Shown piece after piece: positions 43,840 to 56,363 of a DNA stretch of 64,000 nt. Location: positions 682,001-746,000 of the forward strand of contig JAWWNJ010000030.1 of the NCBI GenBank assembly GCA_037176885.1. The letters are read 5' to 3'. Within the stretch, counting starts at the first letter, position 1. Every line of letters starts with the position of its first letter. Source of the DNA: Favolaschia claudopus. Its lineage: Eukaryota > Basidiomycota > Agaricomycetes > Agaricales > Mycenaceae. The translations under genes and the position numbers were made by a program. The notes beneath the pieces are model-generated. The model saw only the letters and a program-made list of their open reading frames with translations. It did no database searches and was not told where the DNA came from.

Positions 43840-46800
43840 GAGGAACACCCCTAGAACCCGGTGTGGAACATGGCCGTTCTAGAGTCGTCTCATTGGGAGA
43901 ACCAGTAGATAGGAGGAAATAGCAAGGAAAGAAAGGATAGCGAGAGTCAGAAGGCGACCCACCTTGGCGACGTTCTTTGAGAGCACGACGACGAACATCA
44001 TGGTTTTCAAAAACGCCACTTCAGAGGGCCGGAAAGTAGGAAGCAACAAAAGAAATAGGAGGACGAAAGAGACAGAGAGGTCGGAATAAAGCGCGGTGCG
44101 CGCCGGATCGAGCGACGTCCATCTAACACTCCGGTGTACAGTATCAAAGTACAAGAGAATGGAATGGGAGGGGATGGCGAAGGAGATGATAGACCGTATA
44201 ACTCACATTGAGCCATCTTGTTTGCGTGCCCGCGTTCCCTGCCGGTGTCCCCGTGCGTCTGGGGGTGGTGCTAGACCTGGGGTGCGATAGATAGGCCCCA
44301 ACAGGCCCTGACCCATCTACCCGCATCTTCTGCCGATGGGTCGCGTCTTGCTTCGTCAAGCCGTACGTGCCAATACCGTTCCGTGGGTCCGACCCTTTCG
44401 TAAATATGCGTGAAAGCGATTTCAGATTCGGTTTGGTCTTTGTGGTCGCGTTCCACAGGAAAATGTGTTGTATGAACGGGGCGGATGGCTTGTCACGTTG
44501 GACAAAGGCCTGGTAGACTGCCCATGATCGGGTTTTGAGAAGGTTGCCAGTAATGAACCCAGAGTGATCCAAAGAGCGAAAAAAAGACAATTATTTCCCT
44601 TGAGGAAGGGACGAGGACGCGTCTAACGCTATCGACGATGAATGCGCGCGGAAGGAAAGACGTGAATGGCTGTGCTACTCGGAACGGAAATATTCACCAA
44701 TGAATCCTGTTCATATCGATTCTGATTCGCGTCGTGGACACTTGAGCTTGTACGACCTGACAGTTTCCACTAAAACAGCCCAAGAAATATGAAGAGCACC
44801 GTATCTGGCGCCCTGGCTTAACTCACAGTTGATGTGTCTTCGGGGCAGATTTCAATTTGTTGAATCTGGCAAAAACCTGGCATCCTAAAAATGTCCGCAG
44901 TTGGGAGGAAATACAGGCCGCATACACATGGGAGACTTAAGGGACCCACCAGCACAGCGGACCAATAATTCTGGAATTTATCTGAATTTTTGAGAATTTT
45001 CGGCCGAACCGTTCGAAACGCGACTTTTGGACTTGGCAAAACGCGACGCGTCAGTCACGTGATCTGTGACATCAGTGACATGTAACACATCGCTCCTTTC
45101 CCTCTTCCTTCATCTTGTGGCTTGTCCCGCGGCTTCCCGTGCCTCTACGCGCCTGAAGATGATACAAGCCAACTCATGCAGGCTATCGACACGTTCCACG
45201 CCGCTGAGACGACCCGATAATGCCCAAATTTCGGCCTCTGAGGATGATTACGTCTCCGATCGACATCGCGACTTTGCGCCCGTAAAACGCGTACAAATGC
45301 CTCATCCGGATGCTCTGACGACTATGAAACGTTTGAATTCGTTTGAGCTTGCCAACTATCCCCTCCCACCTCTCCTTGACTGGCACGAGGGACACGGTAT
45401 GAGCATTATTTGCATCGCTGATTCACGCGCTCCTCACCCTCTCGATACTTTGCAATTAGCTTCAAGACTTGATCGGAACGTATGCGGAGGGACTCAGCTT
45501 CAATCACCTCGACATTCCACGACGTTCCGCCTCGTCAATTCGCTCGTCAACCGCTCGTTTCCGCCACCATCTCGTTCCCAATCTACGCCAATTTCCGAGG
45601 TGCGTGTTTCGTTGACTCTCTCTCCCTCGTCGGTCTCATCCACCTCCCTTCAGCTCCTTCTGCCGAGCGCGGACCTCGCTGCCGAAAATGCGTCTCCCCT
45701 CCTCTTTGCCCCTCCTCCCTATCCTACCCCCAACTTCCCTCACACACCCGTCACGTCCCCAACGAGCGCTCAATCTGGTGCCCTTTTCAAGTGTCATCCT
45801 AACTAGTTCCTTGCATGTTACACGCGCCAAAAATACCGAGGGAAGCTGCCGTCTGGGTAAGTGCGCCGCCATTTTTACGGGTCTACGGTCCTGACGTGAT
45901 AAATTTGTGCAGTGCAGAGTTGATGATGGAGCGGGGAGGTGGGCCGCTCATTTGCAAACAGAGTCTCATCTGGTCCGCATAGGTATAGTGTACAGGATTG
46001 CTTCCTTCGGCTGGGAAGGATGAGTTCGGATGGACGCGGAAGGCGATTCAGTCTGTGTTGGGCGTGACTCCGACGACAATGCGGCCCCCGTATGGTGAAT
46101 TGGTGATATTGATGATCGTGTACGCGCCATCGCGCTCGCGATGGGCATGATACCTGTCATCTGGACGAGGGTGCCCAATGCCGCTGGTATGTGGACTGTC
46201 GCAATATTTATTTCTTTGCTGAACGAGCTCAATTCGCAGCTCTCAGCGAAGACTTCTAATTCGAGACATTTGACTGGATGGTCGCCGACGGGCTCGTCAA
46301 AGGCCAGGAATCGTTTGCGACGTTTGGAAGTATCCTGAGAAATGCGTCGACGTTGGATTTTGAGTAACTTTCATTGCTGTGTCTCTGCGCATAATTGACT
46401 CCCTTCAAGACCCATTACACCACACCAGCTTTCCTCGCTCGAAACGACGCCCTCGACCCTTCCACGTGCACTTCCACCTCCACACTCCACAACCCTCATA
46501 CCGACACGTCAATTTCAGCACGACAACGAACACCACACTCGAGGGCCGTCAAGATGCGCTCGGTCCACGTCCGCTCACGCAAGCCTAACCCTTACCTCCC
46601 TCTCTCTATGACGACCTGACGCCCCGCCGCCACTTTCCCCCACGTTCCCTGTGTCTACTCTACGCTATGTCTACCTCGCCGCCGTTCCTCAGCCCAACTA
46701 CCGCCTACCTCGCAATCCCACCCAACTCCTATTCGCTACCACCGCCCGCCGCCATCGTCCCCAAGGGAACTTGACAGCATGTCGTCAATCAGGCTTCGAC

Positions 46801-47760
46801 GCCGCTGCCTTCCTCGCCAACACTCCGCCTTCTATCAGCTCCACACCGCCGCCATTCGCTCGTTTCCGATACCTCCACCAATCCTGCCCCTCAAGCCCTC
46901 GACACGGCGCTCCCGCTACTCCCTTCCCCCGATTCTCCCTCTTCGCCGCTCTCTCAACGCCGTTTCCCACGCGACCTCAATCCCCCGCGCTTCTCTCGCC
47001 ATCACCACCTTCGTCTCCTGCCGCCACCAACTATCCCGACCCCGCCGTCTTCTGCCCGGACAACACCCAAGTCCCCGCCTCGCGCCATCAAACGCGCCGT
47101 TTCGACTTTAAAATTCAGCAAGTCAGCATCCAATCTAGTAGAACGAGCAAAATTGACGTGCACGGTGAGTCGCTTCGCCGTACATTTATCAGCGCTGATT
47201 TATTGAGTGACTTCTGGGGTAACTCTCAAGACGGCTCATTATGCGCGCCAGTAATAAAAGGTACATTGCCGTCTGTAAGAGAACCTCGCTGATTCCGCCC
47301 CCACTCAGATATTGCGAAACAACGGGACGACGCGCACCATTCAAAAAGGTACATCATTACCTATAGGAGAATCTCGCTGACCTCACTCCCACTTGACACT
47401 TAGATTTCGTGAACAATATGTGGTTTGGTTACAGCTAAGTGCCGTCGCATCGAGCGACGAATATGATTCTGAGATATGTCATAGATTCACCAAAAACGTG
47501 TCTAGGTGAGTGCTGTGCGTTGGTGAATATTTTTACGATTCTGATATGGAGTTGGATAGGAGACGGCGCGTCGTTAACTCATGGGCGTGGTCTTAGAGGA
47601 TATTTGCTCTGGGTAGGTTATGGAAGTTCCTTAACTGATTTCCTTTGCTAGGATTGTGAGGATTATCAATTGCAGGGGTATAATGGGCTATAGTACAGCT
47701 TGGGGGTGGTAGTAGTATGTAGATTGAATAGTAATACAAGATTTTATCGCGAATTGGATC
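43840..47760. other. Interior of the 4.9-kb region: no assigned gene
   Basis: The plus strand at 45066-45806 has an open frame with a plausible intron (GTATGAGC...CAATTAG, 45399-45460) and sequence such as LNSFELANYPLPPLLDWHEG. The plus strand at 46651-47292 is a Pro/Ser-rich frame. Minus-strand frames at 43879-44590 are short. None carries a recognised domain. A direct repeat of the form GGTACAT..AGAGAA.CTCGCTGA lies around 47260 and 47348. Confidence 0.3.
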
Positions 47761-48022
47761 GAGCGCAACCAAAGAGTACAATGACTGTGAGGGTACTGCT
47801 AGGCTGACTGTGAAGGCGCAGCTGCACTGACTGTGGGTCACGGTCGCGCTGGCTGTGGTAGCGCAGCCAGGTTGACCGCGAAATTGGCCATAACGCAGCT
47901 GAGATGGCCGTGCGGGCACAGTCATGCCGACCGTGGTCGCACGGTCAGGCTGGCCCCATGCCACGGCCGAACGAGCCAGCGCACGCGCGGCTGTTCCGGC
48001 TGCGACTTCTCCCTACAGTGTA

Positions 48023-48902
48023 TAGACAAACACTAAAGGTATGTAAATAGGAAACAAGAATGGACTACATAAAGTAAACAAATATTATTATTTTATATTT
48101 ATCTGTTAATTTATGTTGGCTGCCGGCAGTAGCTAAGTTGCACGAGCATCTCAATTTGCGGAGGGAAAAAACGCAATTTCGGTTATTTTTAAGTAGTAGC
48201 CGAGCATCGGAACGGGACCAACATGAGCATGTACGTGACCGTGACCCTTGGCGTCATGGAGCCGACCTTGACTTGTTCCGTGCCGACTGCTTCATTTTCG
48301 TTTCTGAACCTGCTGCCGACGGGCACCACCGGCCATCTATCGGCTATTCTATATATAGTCGTTTTCGTTTTCGTTTCTAGTATATACTCGTGAGTAGATC
48401 ATGTGCATAGGCACTTGACATCCATGAGAGATCTGTGCAGCAGCGTGAGAACCAGTAGATGCTGTAGAGATACGAGTGTCGAGGCTGCGGTGTAAGGGAG
48501 GGTTGAGAGGCTGACCTAGGAAGAGCAGCAAAGATTCGAGGTGGATGTGAGGATGGCATAGATCAGGATGAGCAGTGGAAGTAACGAGTGGATGGTAAGA
48601 TTCCGAAGGCACGCTGGAGCAAGCCGCTCTCGCATCAAGCTCAGGCGCTAGGGCGCGGGGCCCATAACCTATCAGAATATAAACCGAGGTGGCTGGAAGC
48701 CAGTAGAGCTCGATCGGAACAAGAGCTGCTGGAGTGCAGGTGCAGCAGCACACGGAGGGGCACAAGAGTCTCAGAGATGGGGGTAAAGAGTAAGAATGAT
48801 TGATTGTAGACCATACTCAACTACGAGAAGTATATAAATGTAAGTAGATAGGTATCAATGGATAAGAAGTGTCCGAAGTCGGAATGATGCGAACCAACAA
48901 AT
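48023..48902. other. 0.9 kb without a recognisable gene
   Basis: Downstream flank of the gene at 48903-51427. Only short frames and no TIR pair are seen. Confidence 0.35.
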
Positions 48903-51427
48903 TCATATCCTGACAGCTTCAATGTCCTCCTCATCGTATGCCTCCAACAGCGGCTTTCCACACGGCGACAATATATCAAGCTCAAACACTTCGCGTGTCG
49001 CGGGGATGAAGTCTTCAATCAGTTCTCGGCCACGAATCCAGCAAATGAGCTCGAGGAGGGTGACATTGCGAACGTCAACATCACCGCGCCAAGACGCGGG
49101 GTTGAGATGATCAAATCGAGAGTCAAGCACCTCTCCCGCCTCTCTGATCGTGGGCAGTTTCAGACGACGAGGAGCTCCATCCCAGTCTGGGTGAGCAGCC
49201 AAGATCACCACCGCAATTTCCGCAAGTCTTGATGCTCGATTCGCAAGCTGGAGAAGATCTACGTCGCTTCGCAGGAGACCGTAGAAAATCTCCAAGCGAT
49301 CTGTGCCCAGCAAAATGAGCCAGAATTTCCCTTCTGGTATGTCGACCTTTGTCTTTGCCACACAGAAGTATGCATTCTTGATCATCATCATGATATTGAC
49401 GTAGGTTTGCGCAGGCATGAAGTCCGTCCGAGCACTGTCGTGTGCATACAAATCCATCAGCAGATGGGCAGCAGCACTGAGGTAAGTGAGCTGCGCGCTG
49501 AGGTCGAGGTCCACGTTGACATAAGGCATCATCAGATGATACCCTAACCTCCCGAAGATTTGGAGCGCTTCACGGCCGCGCGAAAACGATGGGCTGGAGT
49601 CGTGCGGAGGATCAGGAAGCTCCCAAATGGCCTTGAGAAGGGAGAATGCGGTGAGAACATCCTGTCTATCACGGGGATTGAGAAAGGCTCGAATTGTCTT
49701 GTCAAGGAATTCGTCGCGACGAAGGTGCTATTTTTGATGAGACCTAGAGTAATACTGAAGCCACGAATCTTGATGCCTGCATCACGCATTGTGAGGTTGC
49801 GCAGACACTTCAAGACATGTTTTGCATCCTTGTCCGGGGTAATGTCGTCTTCTCCTACAAGCAGGTTCATAAACTCAAGCCCCGAAACCAGTGGATGGAT
49901 TGGGGACTCGGGATTGAGTTCGCGGTTCATGAACTCCATCACCAACGCTTTCCCGCGTCGCCCCTCCCCGTCAGATGCAAAGCACACAGCGCGGTAGGTC
50001 GTATTTCCCTGTTGCGCCTTGTTTTTGATAGCTCTCTTCAAAGGATGCAAAATATTGACGGCATGCTCTGGGCCGCTCTCCCTCTTGCAATCCGCAGAGA
50101 AGAGAATCGGTCGAGCTGCGTAGAGCCGTGGATGCGGCGTCAATAGCCCCAGTGCCGCCACCGTCGCCTGTAACAAAAATCAAAGAAGAGGTATGAATGA
50201 GTACCCTCAAGCGGAACAAGAACACACCATACCTCGCGAGCTAGGTGAGCCTTTCCGTCCTTTATTCCTGTACACAAAACATTCAAATCGTCCTCTGTAC
50301 CAAGCTCCAATGGCAGCTTGTGCCCATGCTGTCGGCATCCCACCACCATGTTGGTACGATCATCGTACCGCGGCCGACCTTCAATCGCAATCTCGTCGAG
50401 CATCACGGACAGGTGAACAATCGGACCCAACTGTTTTTCTGAATCCACCGGGTAAGACGCCGAATAGGCATCAATATTTGCTTCAATCTCCTTGACTTGT
50501 GGCTTGCCGGGAGACGGCAGAAGGGGCTGAATGGGGACGACCGAGGGTGAGGTGATCTATTCCACCATCAACGTCGTCCATGCCCGAAAATCTGTAAGTG
50601 GTATTAGCGAGCGTACAAGCTGCCGATAGCACTCCACTGACTCTTTATCTATTCCCTCTTCCAAGAATAAAAGGATGTCGGAAAGATTCCGAAGTGAATA
50701 TCCGTGCTCCCGCACAAAATACTCAAAGAAATCGCAAAATCCGTCCAGGCCATCGGGACCACGATAGAGGTATTGTCGCACATAGCTGAGGTTATAATTC
50801 CAGGAGTCAGAACCGAAGACACGCCCCAGTAAGTTGTGGAGCGATTCCTCGATCGACTGCGACTTGAATTTTGCGTAGAATTTTGCGGGATTGCGCGAGA
50901 AATCGAGAAGACGGTCGCCTTTTATACTGAGTGGTATCTGCTCCATCTTCAGCCTCAAATTTCTGAGCGCTGAGATGGAGTTCTGCTCTGCCACCGGCAA
51001 AGCATCTGGTAGGCAGCCTGAGTTATCGTGGAGATGAATGGGGCTTGAGTCGGGGGTTTCAGCCTCAAGACTCGGAGAAGACTCTGGCGCGATGGTGGGT
51101 ATTGCTGGTGCGTCAGGTTTGTGTTGCAGTTTGGTGGCATTTGGTGAGACCAGAGGTGCAGTTGATACAGTGCTTGGAACAAGGGGGCTAGTTCTTTTCT
51201 TTGTGAAGAAGTTGGTGAGCTTCTGTGACGTCTCCGGCCCTTTGCAGTGTCGCTTATGGTTTTTGAGGTTCCCTTCGCCGCCTGTTCCGACATGCACCAT
51301 CGTGTGGCAATAGGGGCACTCCAATTTACTGTCCTCGGTGTATTTGATTGCCTGAATGCAGATAAATATTTATCCTGAGATGATCAGTGCCGCATACCGT
51401 GCCATTTTTCTTTTTCCCTTTTGTCAT
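48903..51427 (-). CDS. Conserved mushroom family with N-terminal zinc finger (one stop, one frameshift)
   Basis: The ATG at 51427 opens a 30-bp exon (MTKGKKKNGT) spliced over a 46-bp intron (51352-51397) to a CCHC/BED-like finger (CPYCHTMVHVGTGGEGNLKNHKRHC). Then come a low-complexity linker, SIKGDRLLDFSRNPAKFYAKF, HLSVMLDEIAIEGRPRYDD, a second intron (50168-50232, GTATGG...TTACAG), FSADCKRESGPEHAVNIL, DDITPDKDAKHVLKCLRNL and NAYFCVAKTKVDIPEGKFW...GTDRLEIFYGLLR. This layout is a family I know as abundant, unnamed proteins in agarics. Asp/Glu-rich conserved blocks (LDEIAIE, SADCK, TDRLE) suggest a derived transposase, but that is inference. A TAG at about 50561 and a one-base shift near 49732 break the frame. 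Confidence 0.6.
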
Positions 51428-51767
51428 TGTAGAGTGTAGAGTGAAACAGAGTGACAGAAAAAATAATCGTCGAAGCGATAATTTGGCGTTGTTTGGTGAT
51501 GTAAGCTTGCTTACACTGTGTGAAAGTAATCCAAATCGGGAAGCTTTGGACGAAAAGACGAGCCGCCATGTTATTTAGCTAAAGTATGTGTTCTGAGTAG
51601 GTTAAATAACCCTCTAGAGCAGTTTGAGAGCTTTAGTGAGCTTGGCAACTACTAGGAGATATTACAAGTGGATATACAATAAAGCAATGGCTAGTCTTAG
51701 TTTGAAATGTAGTACGACGATCCCAAATGTCACAATTACGGCTCCTTGGTGAACGCCGTCACCTTCC
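51428..51767. other. Upstream region of the zinc-finger family gene
   Basis: This is the presumed promoter of the minus-strand gene starting at 51427. No clear TATA box or other element stands out. Confidence 0.3.
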
Positions 51768-53215
51768 TCATTCGGCTCGTCTTCCACGACCGGATGAGGA
51801 TGAGGACTCCTCATCCTCATCCTCTACGACCGGCAGCTTCGGTTTCTTGCCCAATTTTGGCTTCGGGGGCAGGTCTTTCTTCCTCAAACCAGTTTCCTGC
51901 AGCTTGGAGCACTCGGAAGTCCAGTTCTCGACCGCAGCATTGTGCTGGCGCTTCATCTCAGCCCACTCCTGCTCAATCTCTGCTCGCAGCTCCTTCCTTC
52001 GCTCCCGCTCAACCCTCTTCTTCTCCTTCCCAGCTTCCTTTGCCCTCTTCTCCTCGTTGATCTCGTTCACCTTCGCCATGAACTCCTCCGATGACAAGCA
52101 CTGAGCTTTGCCTTGAAAAAGCTTCGCTCGCTCTGTCGCTTGTTTCTCCTCCTGCAAGCGCAGGGCTTGGTCCATCTTCTGCAAACCCATGCTCTGAAAA
52201 ATCATTGTTGCGTTCCCCTCCTCGATAATATTGTCCCTGACAGCCACATTCTGGTGAGCGAGTGCAAGCTGTTGTCTCAGCTCGAGAATCTCGTTTTCAA
52301 GCTGACCCCTTGGCTTGTAAGCTTCATCGCTGCGCTCGGCGGTGGAGAGGGACCGGTCTGGCATCGGGATGGACTGAGGAACATGTTGGATAACGGGTGG
52401 GACAATTGCGGTGGAGTAGGATCTGATTTTGGGGGATCCAAGGAGGAGAGAGCCGCGGGAGGTGGCTCCAAGGTGCGAGTACAATGTTCGCATTTTTTTC
52501 GAAGGTGACCAGAGCTCAGGGTCGATGTTCTCGTCCCACTCTTCTCGTCTCCGTCGGCGGGAGGGTGAGTCGGCCGGTGTGTCGGGTAGCCTCGACGTAC
52601 TCACCACATTGGGAGGGGACAAGTCGAAGCGGGTGGGAGGCTGGATGCGCATTGCGTTGGTTATCGCACGGACAGGGCTTGGTTGCGGCATCGGGAACTC
52701 TGCCCGAGTCGACGTTGCGACGCTCGGCTTCATCTGCTCCTCGGTGACGAAGTTCGGATTGAACGGTATGATTCCCGTCACCTTGAAAGCGGAGCGGACA
52801 GTTGATTCGTCAAATGCTTCTTTGTAGGCCTTCGCCCACACGGTCATGAACTCGGCCTTTCGAAGGCTATGATTGCCGCCCGCCAGCAATCCTTCATCTT
52901 TGCAAAGCAGACGACATCAAGGCCTAGAAGTGCATGCGTGCAGTGTGGTGGATAACCCAGTAAGATTATGTTGTTCTCCCGGCAAAATTTGACGACCAGG
53001 TCACTGTAGTGGGAACTGTGGCCATCAAGAAGCAGCACTCGCGGGAGACCGTTCGCCTCATCACGCAATCATCACGCTTCGCCGGGTCGAAGACTTTGAT
53101 CAGCCATTACAAACACGTGCGGTTGATGGGGGTCCAGATCCAGAGCTCTTGCATGATTCCTTCCCATCGCCGCGAATTGTTACGAGCGCAGTGATGTCAT
53201 CACCAAAACCGGGGA
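51768..53215 (-). pseudogene. pogo/Fot1-like (DDE_1) transposase, decayed
   Basis: It reads, in minus-strand order: GFGDDITALVTIRGDGKE, then a VFDPAKR block, then PRVLLLDGHSSHYS with the second catalytic Asp, ILLGYPPHCTHALLGLDVVCF and the C-terminal FMTVWAKAYKEAFDESTVRSAFKVTGIIPFNP. A long coiled-coil tail with Lys/Glu/Arg follows, ending in an acidic run. The N-terminal DNA-binding domain is missing. Frames shift at about 53070, 52880 and upstream. The 52889-51768 section alone is open for 373 residues. Confidence 0.82.
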
Positions 53216-53640
53216 TTTTTGATATGGAGTACTCGAGCTCGGAGCGCTACTGCCAAGCTACTGCTTGGTACATAGCTACAGTAGTATACCAGCAGCACCG
53301 CTACACCCCCATGTGCCGTGTAGCTAGTAGTCAGCTAAGCGTGATCAAACCACACCACCGAGCATTGAAGAGGGAGGGCCGGACGGAGGAAAAGGTTGGC
53401 GCGCTGGCCTGCGCCAAATCCGAGAGATCCCGCAGGTCCGAGGGGTGCGAGGCATTGCGCCCATTCAGGAAAGATTCATATCCTGATGCCGGCAACCTTC
53501 GCGAAGGTGACCCCCTCTTAGAAGTTAGGGTATTATTCGGACGACACTTTAACCCCCCTTAGTGGGGGTTTACGGCACGAAAACGTAGGTGCCTGAGGTG
53601 TAAAGCCGCCGGATGTGATCGTGAGGTTTGATATTGTTGC
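53216..53640. other. Short gap without a gene
   Basis: The stretch between the transposase relic and the F-box relic. No domain or TIR pair is seen. Confidence 0.35.
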
Positions 53641-54083
53641 ACGTCTGGACCATGCGAATGGGTTTGGAACATCCCGCAATGCTGTCTTTGCAGTCAGCTT
53701 GTCGCATGTCTGCTGCTATTGACGAGTTGTCGCCCTAAACACTCCGGATCTTTGGGCCACAGTCTTCATACCCTAGTCAGACGCCCGTGCACGACTTCAC
53801 TTCTACCTCTCTCATTCTAAATCTTCCCCCCTGACATTCTACTGCGCCGACAAAATGCACGGGAAAGATGCTCATTCGCCGAAGCGGACGCTGGCACAGT
53901 ATCGCTGTGAAAATATCTAATCTCAAAGACCTCGACGTGGTCCGCGACAGGGTACCGCAGCTAAGATCGCTCTGTTTGACCACCCCATATTTCGAGCTAA
54001 TCGTTGATATTTTCCAAGACGCACCCTCACTGCGCCGCCTTTCGTTGGAGGCAGCCTCCGGCGCCTTCAGTCCCTACAAATTC

Positions 54084-55132
54084 TAGTCTGTGATTAACCG
54101 CGCCCCAGGTAATATATGGGGGGGACGTGACTTCGTGACAAACTTTTACGGTGAACATTGTGACGCTAATAACTCGTGTGACAGTCACCCGAATTTCTTG
54201 ATATTGCATAGGCTTCCTATTGAAGAGTAGAAGAGATTGTATGGAGCAGATTTACTCCCCATTGACTTTCGTGATTTTGACCACAAATTTGGCCATCCTA
54301 AAGGGGAAATTGATCCGAAATGGCTCTGCCGGGGGCAATTTGATGGCCCATCAATACCCAATATGCCCCCAAAGAGTAGTGATCTGAGTATTGGGTCCAA
54401 AACAAACTTATAAGAGCTACTGGAAATCTCAAAAGCTCTCCCAAGTTTTACCTCAACGGTACTTCCCCCCCTTGAAAACCTGTTTCTCCGACAAAAATTT
54501 GGCCATTTCCCATCAAAAAAGTTCCCACGGTCCAAAAATTTTGGAAAACACCCACTCTTGGGTATTTCGAGTTGATCTGGCCAGGTTTCAGGTCAAAATT
54601 CCAAAAATTCCGGTCTGACATGAAGTCACGTCCCCCACCATAAGGAGGGTCCCGCTATTATATAATCACATCTTGCGGAAATAGATTCCCACGGCCTTCT
54701 GGCTATAAACCACTGCGGCGCTACTCATCCTGGCTTATATTCAGAGGATAGCTAGTCTATATACCATGCATATGTACTCCCTGTAGCTCTAAAATGAATT
54801 TTTGATACCCAGGCAGCGAGAGAAACCCCGAAAGCGAATACAAATCAATTTGGCCGGCTTTCGCCGGCGGCCTACCGATGGAGCTGAATCTCAGTCATTT
54901 TCAAAGCTCTTACCTCGGTCGAAGTTGGAGAAATGTACCTTCGAAGAATTTAAGATTTTACATGTAGAGATATTCGCGAAAAACGCGTCGTGGGATGTGA
55001 AATCGAAGCCGCGGAATTCATGATTACATAATAGCCTGAGCCTCCAATCACTGATCGGAGGGCAGTGACAGACTACAATACACCGCAGGCACGAGGACCT
55101 TTTGTATTGTAGCGTCTGTTTATAAGAGACTA
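54084..55132. mobile_element. ~520-bp element with a 9-bp target duplication (copy 2), containing a MITE
   Basis: It starts TAGTCTGTG and ends AGAGACTA with perfect TACAAATTC repeats outside (54075-54083 and 55133-55141). Subtracting the nested MITE and its TA leaves 523 bp, against 519 bp for copy 1 at 26421. The right 60 bp match copy 1 closely. Confidence 0.88.
54117..54640. mobile_element. 524-bp MITE, TGGTGGGGGACGTGACTTC family (copy 2)
   Basis: Flanked by TA (54115-54116 and 54641-54642) and inverted relative to copy 1 at 40693. The left end has small changes (TGGGGGGGACGTGACTTC). It sits wholly inside the element at 54084-55132, so it inserted later. Confidence 0.88.
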
Positions 55133-55870
55133 TACAAATTCATGGCTCCATGGAAATCATTAACATCTTTGACTCTGGATGGAATTATAGTATCTGCTTT
55201 TCGCGAATGTATCCAAGCCTGCCCTCGGTTGTTCTATTTTAGCGCCGACATCATTAGCTAATCTTTAGCGAAACACGAGTCGCGCGGACCGCTTCCAACT
55301 CACACCACATTGCGCAAACTCGTACTTTCCGGCTGGCATTGCCAGGATGTGTTCATGGAGCACGTTTTCCCGCACCTCCTCACCCTCGGTGTCGAGTTCT
55401 ACGAGATCCGTCCAGACTTCTGGGCTTCCCTCGCGCGGTCAAGCCACCTCGAGATGCTGATCGTGCGTGGGTGGACATGGAAGCCCGTCATAGACAACAA
55501 ATGGAAGAACGGTCGTAGAGCCAATGTATCTCTTCCGGTTCAACTGTATATGGCTGCACCCTCCCTTCGAATCCTTCACTTCCACTTGACTTCCACCACC
55601 CGCCTCATGACTCTCACGCACATCCGGACTGGCGGATCCGAGAGTTCATGCGGCTTTATATCCAAAATCAGCATCAGCAAGGTTGAGGAGACTCGGATTG
55701 GTGTCCCTGAAAAGATGCCTGACATGCCGGATTCACCCCAAATTATTCATGACAGGTCTGCGGGCGATAAGAGACGTGCTTTGGAATCTCCTGCAGGCAC
55801 GCCACGTCGACCGCGAATACGTCGCGTAGCTGGGGGTATGGATGGCATGGACCCAGGTTCAGAGATATGA

Positions 55871-56363
55871 TACTACTCATAGTAGTGTGCAATGCATATA
55901 TTTACTTCTGCGCACCTTGAATTGAGGGAGGGACGAAGCGTACGACGCTCGTAAGTTACTGTGTCTGTGGGGCAGGATTCAGTGATCGCATTGAAGCCGC
56001 AGATGATGCCGACCAAATGGCGCCAACTGCCGCTGTCCATCAAGTGCCGTAACTGACTCACATGACTTGTTTGTTGTCCACAATCCAGAGATCGCGCAAC
56101 TCTTGCATAGAAACTAAGCACATTGAGAATCCTCAGGATTTGGCGTGTGACTGTGCAAATGTAATGCTTATAAGTACAAGGGTGCCGGATCCGAGCGACG
56201 CCTATGTACCTTACTTAAAGGACCTTAGGTGACGTGGCAACGGCAACTGGTGATGACATCATTTCCACGTGCCGTCAGGTTCTTTCGCAACCCCACCATT
56301 CCAAGAGTCGTGCAAATCAACCCACACTGTGGTGATTAGTGGGCTCATTAACCGTGCCTGTGG
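55871..56363. other. Short non-coding stretch
   Basis: No gene, repeat pair or RNA recognised. Confidence 0.35.

Larger units (their letters stand above)
43150..48020. mobile_element. 4.9-kb region bounded by matching TIRs and subterminal repeats
   Basis: CACTGTAGAGAGAAGTCACA (43150) and the complement of the sequence ending at 48020 match at 23 of 25 positions, with TATA outside each end. Next to both ends lie arrays of short inverted and direct copies of GACCGTGG/GACTGTG (43176-43550 and 47765-47975). These include the near-palindrome CACAGTCATGCCGACCGTGG on the right and its partner on the left. No transposase is visible inside. It could be one large non-autonomous element or two half copies. 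Confidence 0.55.
53641..55870 (+). pseudogene. F-box/LRR-type gene, broken by nested insertions
   Basis: The N-terminal portion is decayed but shows an F-box-protein-like stretch (RVVALNTPDLWATVFIP, with stops), then LIRRSGRWHSIAVKIS and LRSLCLTTPYFELIVDIF, a leucine-rich pattern typical of mushroom F-box proteins. At 54083 the frame is cut by a 1049-bp insertion. After it the protein resumes with MAPWKSLTSLTLDG, LRKLVLSGWHCQDVFMEHVF and LTLGVEFYEIRPDFWASLA. The C-terminus is basic (PRRPRIRRV). Removing the insertion and one 9-bp repeat joins PYKF to MAPW in frame. Such proteins select substrates for ubiquitin ligases. Confidence 0.65.
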
